In this document: in pieces, positions 1-5,037 of the stretch
How the letters are laid out: each line of letters begins with the position of its first letter
Position numbering within the stretch: the stretch's first letter is position 1
Source of the DNA: Hydrogenophaga sp.
GTDB lineage: Bacteria; Pseudomonadota; Gammaproteobacteria; Burkholderiales; Burkholderiaceae_C
DNA length: 5,037 nt
Assembly (NCBI GenBank): GCA_025458415.1
Contig: JALOSN010000174.1
Span: 1 to 5,037 of the forward strand
Reading direction: 5' to 3'
The notes under the pieces: model-generated
What the model saw: the letters and a program-made list of their open reading frames with translations, nothing else
Databases searched by the model: none
Told to the model about the DNA's origin: nothing
Translations under genes and position numbers: made by a program

Positions 1-1
1 C

Positions 2-601
2 ACGCCCCTGTTCAACCAGTGTGGCAAGGTCGACTTCGGCCAGGCCGCCGGCCTGGATTGCCTGCGCAGCAACACCGACGCGCTGATTGCCAAGATCCGT
101 CGAAAGTACAAGGAATACGGCATCAACGAAAAGCCTTTTGTGGTGATCAAGGCCGACAACGGCACCGGTGGCATGGGCATCTTGACGGTCAGGGACGCCA
201 AGGACATCGACACCCTGAGTCCGGCCGTGCTGCAGCGCATGGCCACGGTGCAGGCCGGTCAGCCGGTCAGCGAGGTCATCATCCAGGAAGGCGTGCTGAC
301 CCAGGAGCGCATCAATGCGGCCGTGGCCGAACCCGTGGTCAGCCTGATGGACCGCTATGTGGTGGGGGGCTACTACCGCATCCATGCCGACCGGGGGGTG
401 GACGAGAACCTCAACGCACCCGGTTCCAGCTTCGTGCCGCTGGCCTTCGAGCACAGTGCCCAGTTGCCCCAGCCCGGCGTCAAGCCGGGCGCCAGCGTGC
501 CCAACCGCTTCTACATGTACGGCGTGATCGGCCGCCTGGCCATGCTGTCGGCCAGCTACGAGCTCGAAGCAACCGACCCGGACGCCGAGAGTTACGACTG
601 A
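2..601 (+). CDS. gshA: Glutamate-cysteine ligase, proteobacterial GshA type, C-terminal part (5' end outside window)
   Basis: This is the first enzyme of glutathione synthesis: ATP-dependent joining of L-glutamate and L-cysteine to gamma-glutamylcysteine in the cytosol. The reading frame is open from base 2 to the TGA at 599-601, giving 199 residues, roughly half of a family member (about 430 by memory). The sequence fits the GshA family first named from Acidithiobacillus (PF08886/TIGR02049), not the E. coli gshA type. A glycine-rich nucleotide-binding loop, VVIKADNGTGGMGI, lies at visible residues 47-60 and resembles the ATP-grasp loop of GshB downstream. Other recognisable stretches are VIIQEG, the DRYVVGGYYRIH block and a C-terminal PNRFYMYGVIGRLAMLSASY segment. 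The stop is followed after 16 bases by the benE remnant, and gshB lies further downstream, which supports the call. The start codon and promoter are not visible. Family assignment is from memory of the sequence, not a search. Confidence 0.93.
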   Translation, partial: TPLFNQCGKVDFGQAAGLDCLRSNTDALIAKIRRKYKEYGINEKPFVVIKADNGTGGMGILTVRDAKDIDTLSPAVLQRMATVQAGQPVSEVIIQEGVLTQERINAAVAEPVVSLMDRYVVGGYYRIHADRGVDENLNAPGSSFVPLAFEHSAQLPQPGVKPGASVPNRFYMYGVIGRLAMLSASYELEATDPDAESYD

Positions 602-617
602 TCGGCACAATCGCCGG

Positions 618-1666
618 ATGTCGTTCTTTCGCGATCTGAGCCTGCCGGCGGCCACGGCCGGATTTGTGGCCGTGCTGGTGGGCTTCACCAGTTCGGTGGC
701 CATCGTGTTCCAGGCGGCGCAGGCCTTTGGCGCAACGCCCGAACAGCTGACGTCGTGGATGTGGGCGCTGGGGCTGGGCATGGGCCTGTGCACGGCCGTG
801 CCGTCGCTGATCCTGCGGCAGCCCGTCATGGTCGCCTGGAGCACACCGGGCGCGGCGGTGCTGGCCACCGCCGGACTGGCGGGAGGGTTCTCCATGGCCG
901 AAGCGGTGGGGGCCTTCATGGCCTGCGCAGCGCTGATCATCCTGGTCGGTGCCACCGGCTGGTTCGAGTGATGCTGATGGCCTATCTTCTCGGGCGCCGT
1001 TGGCTGCCACGCTACGCGGTGCCGCTGACCCTGCTGGTGGCGGTGGTCTGGGTGTTGTGGCAGGGCCGCCTGCAGACCGAGGCACTGGTCCTGGAGTGGG
1101 CACGTCCGGTGTTCACCGCGCCGGTGTTCTCGCTCCCGGCCCTGGTCAGCCTGGCCTTGCCACTGTTCATCGTCACCATGGCGTCGCAGAACCTGCCCGG
1201 CGTGGCCGCCATCCGGGCTGCCGGTTACGCGATGCCGATCTCGCGCATCATCACCCTCACCGGCGTGACCACGCTGCTGCTGGCGCCGTTCGGCGCCTTT
1301 GCCCTGAACCTCAGTGCCATCACGGCGGCCATCTGCATGGGCGAAGAGGCGCATCCGGACCCGAAGAAACGCTACACCGCCGCTGTCGTCTGTGGGACGC
1401 TGTACGTGGCCGTCGGCCTGGTGGGTGCGGCCGTGACCGGGGTGCTGCTGGCCTTTCCGAAGGAGCTGGTGCTGGCGATTGCCGGTCTGGCGCTGCTGGG
1501 CAGCATCGGGGGCGGCCTGCATGCCGCCCTGAAGGACGATACGCACCGCGAGGCCGCGCTCATCACCTTTCTGGTCACCCTCAGCGGGGTGGTGCTGGCC
1601 GGTATCGGTTCGGCCTTCTGGGGCGTGGTCGCCGGTGCGGTGGCGCTGTTTGTGAGCAGGCGATGA
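618..1666 (+). pseudogene. benE: benE-family benzoate/H+ symporter, frameshifted with an apparent internal deletion
   Basis: An intact BenE/YdcO protein is an inner-membrane, multi-helix aromatic-acid/proton symporter of about 390 residues. Here the N-terminal part (ATG 618, 117 residues) matches the family: a hydrophobic first helix, then a WMWALGLGMG segment and the AWSTPGAAVL block. It stops at TGA 969-971, just after GATGWFE. The rest continues in another frame from about base 965 to TGA 1664-1666: LLGRRWLPRYAVP, ALPLFIVTMASQNLPGVAAI, AITAAICMGEEAHPDPKKR, LALLGSIGGG and GIGSAFWGVVAG. Compared with E. coli YdcO as I remember it, about 37-40 residues are missing at the join, including a predicted membrane helix. 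The frame change implies a net loss of 3n+1 bases. The joined length is about 349 codons. No clear ribosome binding site precedes ATG 618; the gene follows gshA by 16 bases. A sequencing or assembly error is a possible alternative. Family identity is strong; loss of function is an inference. Confidence 0.85.
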
Positions 1667-1690
1667 CACCCCCTGCGCCGCTTCGCGTCT

Positions 1691-1759
1691 TCCCCCTCTC
1701 TCGCCTTCGGCGCAAGGGGGACGGTACCTGTGGCCCGGCAGAGCCGGTTCCACGGTACC
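1691..1759. repeat. Intergenic element with two adjacent imperfect palindromes (hairpins)
   Basis: This element fills most of the gap between the benE remnant and gshB. Hairpin 1 has a perfect 7-bp outer stem (tccccct at 1691-1697 with aggggga at 1715-1721) and an inner stem (cgcc at 1702-1705 with ggcg at 1709-1712) around loop ttc. Hairpin 2 starts 1 base later. Its outer arms are ggtacc-t-gtgg (1723-1733, one bulged T) and ccacggtacc (1750-1759), and its inner stem is ccggc (1735-1739) with gccgg (1743-1747) around loop aga. Neither is followed by a T-run, so these are not classical intrinsic terminators. From memory, closely similar GC-rich double hairpins recur between genes in Comamonadaceae, which suggests a dispersed REP-like repeat. 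Only one copy is in this window, so repetition is not shown here. Confidence 0.6.
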
Positions 1760-1782
1760 CTTGTCACCTCACGTAGAAACCG

Positions 1783-2745
1783 ATGCCCATGAATTTCCTC
1801 TTTGTTGCCGATCCGCTGTCCAGCTTCAAGACCTACAAGGACTCCACCTTTGCCATGATGCGCGAACTGCAGCGGCGCGGCCATGGCGTGGCGGCCTGCG
1901 AACCGCAGCACCTGCAATGGCAGTCGGGGCAGCCGGTCACGGCGCTGGTGCGGCGCATCGAGCTGACCGGGCAGGCCGAGGACTGGTACCGTGTGTCCCA
2001 CCAGGGGCGCGAAGCGCTGCGCGGTTTTGATGCCGTGCTGATGCGCAAGGACCCGCCGTTCGACAGCGAGTACTTCTACGCCACCCACCTGCTGGAGCAG
2101 GCCGAGCGCGAGGGAGCGCGGGTCGTCAACAGCCCGCGGGCGCTGCGCGACCACCCGGAAAAACTGGCCCTCATGGAGTTCGCGCAGTACGCACCACCGA
2201 CGCTGGTGACCCGCTCGCCGGAAGCCATCCGCCACTTCCACGAAGAGCACGGGGACATCATCCTCAAGCCGCTCGACGGCATGGGGGGCATGGGCATCTT
2301 CCGGGTCGGACCGGACGGCATGAACCTGGGTTCCATCATCGAGACCCTGAATCGGGGCGGACACACCAGCGTGATGGTGCAGCGCTACCTGCCCGAGATC
2401 GTGGACGGGGACAAACGCCTGCTGCTGATCGGTGGCCGGGTGGCGCCCTTTGTGCTGGCCCGCATCCCGCAAGGCAACGAGGTGCGCGGCAACCTGGCGG
2501 CCGGTGGCAAAGGTGTCGCGCAGCCGCTGCGCGACGAAGACCGCGTGGTGGCAGAGGCCCTCGCGCCGGTGCTGGCGGCCCGTGGCCTGTTGCTGGTGGG
2601 CCTGGACATGATCGGCAACCGGGTGACCGAGATCAATGTGACCAGCCCGACCTGCTTCCAGGAGATCCAGCAACAGACGGGCTTCGATGTTCCCGGCATG
2701 TTTGTCGACGCCCTGGAAAGCGTGACGAAGGTCGCGCCGGCCTGA
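1783..2745 (+). CDS. gshB: Glutathione synthetase
   Basis: GshB is an ATP-grasp ligase that joins glycine to gamma-glutamylcysteine to complete glutathione in the cytosol. The 320-residue product is full length (E. coli GshB is 316) and follows it end to end. Landmarks are ADPLSSFKTYKDSTFAMM near the N terminus, LMRKDPPFD at 86-94, NSPRALRDHPEKL at 116-128, the ATP-grasp loop ILKPLDGMGGMGIF at 160-173, GDKR at 209-212, ARIPQ and RGNLAAGG at 226-242, GLD at 273-275 and the metal/ATP-binding EINVTSPT at 283-290. All expected conserved elements are present. The start is uncertain by six bases: ATG 1783 gives MPMNFLF, while ATG 1789 gives MNFLF and fits the usual family N terminus slightly better. 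Neither has a good Shine-Dalgarno sequence. With gshA upstream, the locus encodes both glutathione steps, with a broken transporter gene and a hairpin element in between. Confidence 0.97.
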   Translation: MPMNFLFVADPLSSFKTYKDSTFAMMRELQRRGHGVAACEPQHLQWQSGQPVTALVRRIELTGQAEDWYRVSHQGREALRGFDAVLMRKDPPFDSEYFYATHLLEQAEREGARVVNSPRALRDHPEKLALMEFAQYAPPTLVTRSPEAIRHFHEEHGDIILKPLDGMGGMGIFRVGPDGMNLGSIIETLNRGGHTSVMVQRYLPEIVDGDKRLLLIGGRVAPFVLARIPQGNEVRGNLAAGGKGVAQPLRDEDRVVAEALAPVLAARGLLLVGLDMIGNRVTEINVTSPTCFQEIQQQTGFDVPGMFVDALESVTKVAPA

Positions 2746-2758
2746 CGCTCTGGGCCGG
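2737..2758 (+). terminator. Possible weak hairpin at the end of gshB
   Basis: A perfect 6-bp all-GC inverted repeat (ccggcc at 2737-2742, ggccgg at 2753-2758) encloses a 10-base loop that contains the gshB stop codon. No T-run follows, so it does not meet the usual pattern for an intrinsic terminator. It could slow polymerase, protect a transcript end, or be chance in GC-rich DNA. Confidence 0.25.
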
Positions 2759-2914
2759 GTGGTCTCGAACGGGCGACGGACGGCGCCGCGCTTGGCGTAA
2801 GTCCTCTTGTGGTGCCGCGTGGGGCTCCACAGAATCGGCGGCTTGCCTGCGGGGTCTGTCCACGCAGCGTCCCCGAGTCCACCCTGTCAAGCTCCAGTCG
2901 ACCCCATTGCGTCC

Positions 2915-3454
2915 ATGTCCGAAGTTCTCGACCTGTACACCGCATCTTTTTCCAAGACCGACATGGGCCAGCGCGAGATCCAGTCGCGCTCCATGGGGCT
3001 GGCCCCGCTGGTTCGCCGCCTGCTCGTGCTGGTGGACGGACAGAAGACCGGCAAGGAGCTGGCCGTGTATGCCGGCGGCACCGAGGTGGAGCCGCTGCTT
3101 CAGGAGCTGCTCGACAAGGGCTGTGTCGAGGCCCGGGTGCGCAGCCGCACGCAAGAAACTGCGCCGGCCGAGAGCGGCAAGCCGAAGTCTGGCGGCACGG
3201 GCGCAAGCGGCCTGCCCGATGCCGCCACCCGCACGGCCAGTGAGAACGAGATGGCGCGCAACTTCATGACCAACACGGTCAACACCATCTTCGGGCAGCA
3301 TGCGCGCCTGAGCCTGATCGAGACGATCGCAAGGGCCCAGGGCACGGACGGGTTGCGCCAGGCCTATCTGTCCTGGCTGAAGGCCATGGAGGACGACCGC
3401 GTCGGTGCCAAGCGTCTGCCGGAGTTGCGGGAGAAACTGTTCAAGGTGCTGTGA
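2915..3454 (+). CDS. Uncharacterised 179-residue two-part protein
   Basis: I do not recognise a named family with confidence, although the pattern looks like a conserved betaproteobacterial hypothetical protein. Residues 1-75 are compact and charged (GQREIQSRS at 18-26, VRRLLVLVDGQKTGKELA at 33-50, LLQELLDKGCVEARV at 61-75). The predicted helix-helix-strand pattern could be a small winged-helix-like fold, but this is inference. Residues 76-111 are a low-complexity linker rich in Gly, Ala, Ser, Thr, Pro and charged residues. Residues 112-179 look all-helical, including an ARLSLIETIARAQGTDGL segment and a basic C terminus. There is no signal peptide or membrane segment, so the protein is probably cytosolic. 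ATG 2915 is chosen because residues before it (open to a TTG at 2807) look non-coding and rich in Pro/Cys. No clear ribosome binding site is visible. The gene stands alone on this strand: 169 bases after gshB and convergent with the next gene, whose stop is 18 bases away. Confidence 0.8.
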   Translation: MSEVLDLYTASFSKTDMGQREIQSRSMGLAPLVRRLLVLVDGQKTGKELAVYAGGTEVEPLLQELLDKGCVEARVRSRTQETAPAESGKPKSGGTGASGLPDAATRTASENEMARNFMTNTVNTIFGQHARLSLIETIARAQGTDGLRQAYLSWLKAMEDDRVGAKRLPELREKLFKVL

Positions 3455-3472
3455 GCCGAACCGGCGTGGCGT

Positions 3473-3805
3473 TCAGTGGGGCGCACTGTTCGAGAACAGG
3501 TTGAGCACCAGCACCCCGGCCACGATCAGCCCCATGCCGATCAGACCGGCCAGGTCGATGGTCTGGTCGTAGACGATGTAGGCCACCAGCGTGATCAGCA
3601 CGATACCCAAGCCTGACCAGACGGCGTAGGCCACGCCGACCGGTATGCTGCGCAGCACCAGCGCCAGGCAGTAGAACGAGATGGCGTATCCGACCACCAC
3701 GACCAGGGAAGGGACAACTCGGGTGAAGCCGTCACTGGCCTTGAGTGCGCTCGTGCCGATGACCTCGGCCACGATCGCCAGGCCCAGCACCAGCCAGGGG
3801 TTCAT
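3473..3805 (-). CDS. emrE: EmrE-like small multidrug resistance (SMR) transporter
   Basis: SMR proteins are four-helix inner-membrane antiporters, working as dimers, that exchange protons for quaternary ammonium and other cationic compounds. Starting at ATG 3805 the product is 110 residues, exactly the length of E. coli EmrE, and aligns from the MNP start to the final APH (EmrE ends TPH). Key residues match EmrE numbering: Glu14 in AEVIGT (proton and substrate site), Tyr40, Tyr60, Trp63 in the AVWSGLGIVLI block and Asp84. Four hydrophobic segments are evident, including VVPSLVVVVGYAISFYCLAL and GLIGMGLIVAGVLVLNLF. An in-frame ATG at 3817 would add MNFA and cannot be excluded; neither start has a strong Shine-Dalgarno sequence. 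The gene starts about 38 bases after the ABC permease stop (26 for the longer form) on the same strand, so co-transcription is plausible. The Glu14-type sequence favours the multidrug (EmrE) branch over the guanidinium-exporter (Gdx/SugE) branch. The actual substrate is unknown. Confidence 0.93.
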   Translation of the reverse strand: MNPWLVLGLAIVAEVIGTSALKASDGFTRVVPSLVVVVGYAISFYCLALVLRSIPVGVAYAVWSGLGIVLITLVAYIVYDQTIDLAGLIGMGLIVAGVLVLNLFSNSAPH

Positions 3806-3843
3806 GGCGAAGTTCATGCTGCCATTGTCGCAGCCCCGACGGA

Positions 3844-4671
3844 TCAGAGCTTCTCGGTTTCCCCGGCCTTGGGCTGCCACTTCATCAGCCGCTTCTCGAT
3901 CCGGCCGACGATGGCATCGAGGACCAGGGCAAACGTCGTCAGCACCAGGATGCCAGCCATCACGGTGTTGATGTCGAACATGCCCTCGGCCTGCAGGATC
4001 AGGTAGCCCACACCCTGGCTGGAGCCCAGGTACTCGCCCACCACCGCGCCCACGAAGGCCAGTCCGACCGAGGTGTGCAGCGAACTGAACACCCAGCTGG
4101 TGGCGCTGGGCAGGTAGACGTGGCGCAGCAGCTGACGCTGGCTGGCGCCCAGCATGCGGGCGTTGGCCAGCACCACGGGGCTGACCTCCTTGACGCCCTG
4201 GTAGACGTTGAAGAAGACGATGAAGAACACCAGGGTCACGCCCAGCGCCACCTTGGAGCCCATGCCCAGGCCGAACCAGATGGCAAAGATGGGCGCCAGG
4301 ATGATGCGGGGCATGGAATTGAGCGCCTTGATGTAGGGCTCGAGGATGGCCGAGGCCATCGGCGAGAGCGCCAGCCACAGCCCGCACCCCAGGCCGGAGA
4401 CGGCACCGATGCCAAAGGCCATCATGGTCTCGGCCAGGGTCACCCACAAATGCCGGTAGATGTCGGCGTCGGTCACGAACCAGGCCCAGATGCGTGCGAA
4501 GATCTTCAGCGGCTCGCCGAAGAAGAACGCCGCCTGCCGGTCGTTGTCGAACATGAAGGGCGGGATCAGGCCCGGCCGTGTCATGACGTGCCAGAACAGG
4601 AACAGCAGCACCAGGATGCCCAGCTGCCAGATGCGCAGATTGCCCGGGCGGGGTCGGATGAATGTCCACAT
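3844..4671 (-). CDS. ABC transporter permease, SsuC/TauC-type (nitrate/sulfonate/taurine importer family)
   Basis: This is the inner-membrane channel subunit of an importer. The 275-residue product has an N-terminal membrane helix (about 15-30) and a roughly 45-residue, probably periplasmic segment containing PPFMFDNDRQAAFFFGEP. The BPD_transp_1 core follows, with hydrophobic segments near 78-103, 122-134, 140-155, 200-215 and 236-254. The cytoplasmic coupling (EAA) loop is clear at 169-188: ANA, three residues, Gly175, nine residues, then VYLP. A second conserved block, GAVVGEYLGSSQGVGYLI, lies at 208-225. ATG 4671 is only 5 bases after the ATPase stop, with a weak tgaaga element before it, so translational coupling is likely. 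The substrate cannot be read from this subunit: sulfonates, taurine, nitrate and thiamine or riboflavin precursors all use related permeases. The binding protein expected for this family is not in the window. Confidence 0.93.
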   Translation of the reverse strand: MWTFIRPRPGNLRIWQLGILVLLFLFWHVMTRPGLIPPFMFDNDRQAAFFFGEPLKIFARIWAWFVTDADIYRHLWVTLAETMMAFGIGAVSGLGCGLWLALSPMASAILEPYIKALNSMPRIILAPIFAIWFGLGMGSKVALGVTLVFFIVFFNVYQGVKEVSPVVLANARMLGASQRQLLRHVYLPSATSWVFSSLHTSVGLAFVGAVVGEYLGSSQGVGYLILQAEGMFDINTVMAGILVLTTFALVLDAIVGRIEKRLMKWQPKAGETEKL

Positions 4672-4676
4672 GGTCT

Positions 4677-5037
4677 TCAGGCAGCCTTCTGCAACTGTTG
4701 CTGGTAGCCCTTGAGGACCTCTTCGCGCAGCACGGCCCAGATGGCGGCGTGCAATTCGAGGAAGCGGGGCGTCGTCTTGACCTCGGCCACATCGCGTGGC
4801 CGTTCGATGTCGATGCTGAACTCGCCGATCGGGCGAGCGGCCGGACCCGCGCTGAGGATGACCACGCGGTCGCTCATGGCAATGGCCTCATCCAGGTCGT
4901 GGGTGATGAAGAGCACCGCCTTCTTCTTCGACTGCCAGAGCTCCAGCACCTCGTTTTCCATCAGCTGGCGGGTCTGGATGTCCAGCGCCGAAAAGGGCTC
5001 GTCCATCAGGATGATGTCCGGGTCGAGCACCAGGGTC
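4677..5037 (-). CDS. ABC transporter ATP-binding protein, SsuB/TauB-type, C-terminal part (5' end outside window)
   Basis: This is the ATP-hydrolysing subunit that powers the adjacent permease from the cytoplasmic face. About 119 residues are visible. They open with the Walker B strand and catalytic glutamate (IILMDEP), then the D-loop SALD and the switch histidine in FITHDLDEA. The strand SDRVVILSAGPA follows, then a family-typical tail (FSIDIERPRDV, FLELHAAIWAVLREEVLKGY). Walker A, the Q-loop and the LSGGQ signature should lie beyond base 5037 and could not be checked. The frame is open to the window edge, so the GTG at 5030 is not a start. The stop at 4677-4679 is 5 bases from the permease ATG, which shows a shared transcript. 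With the permease and a binding protein (not seen), it would form a NitT/TauT-family importer. Confidence 0.94.
   Translation of the reverse strand, partial: TLVLDPDIILMDEPFSALDIQTRQLMENEVLELWQSKKKAVLFITHDLDEAIAMSDRVVILSAGPAARPIGEFSIDIERPRDVAEVKTTPRFLELHAAIWAVLREEVLKGYQQQLQKAA

Noticed and set aside
480..1103. 207-residue - strand open frame opposite gshA and benE
   Set aside because: Low-complexity Pro/Arg/Gly-rich translation opposite genes with clear family matches; a shadow frame.
1761..1782. TTGTCA as a possible -35 box for gshB
   Set aside because: It lies only about 20 bases before the start codon with no room for a -10 box and leader, and no -10-like sequence follows.
1372..2673. 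433-residue open frame on the - strand
   Set aside because: It lies antisense to the benE remnant and gshB, both with unmistakable family motifs. Its translation is rich in His, Arg and Gln with no motif, as expected of a shadow frame in GC-rich DNA.
2807..2914. N-terminal extension of the 179-residue protein from a TTG start
   Set aside because: The 36 added residues look like translated non-coding sequence, and a small hairpin (2808-2831) lies at its start. ATG 2915 begins the coding-like part.
3818..4792. Long in-frame upstream extension of the SMR gene on the - strand (439 residues in all)
   Set aside because: The first part is the wrong frame of the ABC permease and the ATPase tail. 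Only the last 110-114 residues match SMR proteins, which begin at MNP.
5028..5030. GTG as the start of the ABC ATPase
   Set aside because: The frame stays open to the window edge, and the Walker B strand begins right there; the N-terminal half with Walker A must lie outside the window.

Overview
This GC-rich window (codon third positions mostly G or C) reads like a chromosomal segment of a betaproteobacterium. Burkholderiales, perhaps Comamonadaceae, fits best. The reasons are the PF08886/TIGR02049-type glutamate-cysteine ligase, the GshB sequence, and a two-hairpin intergenic element of a kind I remember from that family. The genus cannot be fixed from the sequence alone.

Left part, + strand (2-2745): the 3' part of gshA (step 1 of glutathione synthesis), a damaged benzoate/H+ symporter gene of the BenE family, a short intergenic region made of two nested-stem hairpins, then a complete gshB (step 2). 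The two glutathione enzymes are co-directional. benE begins only 16 bases after the gshA stop, so it probably belonged to the same transcript. benE cannot be read as one protein. Its N-terminal 117 codons are in one frame and the rest in another, and about 40 family residues appear to be missing at the join.

Middle (2746-3454, + strand): a 169-base non-coding gap, then a 179-residue protein of unknown function. It has two predicted folded parts joined by a low-complexity Gly/Ala/Ser/Thr/Pro linker.

Right part, - strand (3473-5037): a convergent block transcribed toward the unknown gene, in the order ABC ATPase (only its C-terminal part is in the window), ABC permease of the SsuC/TauC type, and an EmrE-like small multidrug resistance protein. 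The ATPase and permease genes are 5 bases apart and clearly form one transporter. The substrate-binding protein should lie beyond the right edge.

There are no rRNA or tRNA genes, CRISPR arrays, insertion sequences or recognisable phage genes. No gene-free stretch exceeds 300 bases. Most of the window is conventional metabolism and transport. The points most worth a second look are the broken benE inside the glutathione locus, the hairpin element before gshB, and the unknown 179-residue protein. I saw no convincing undescribed multi-gene system.
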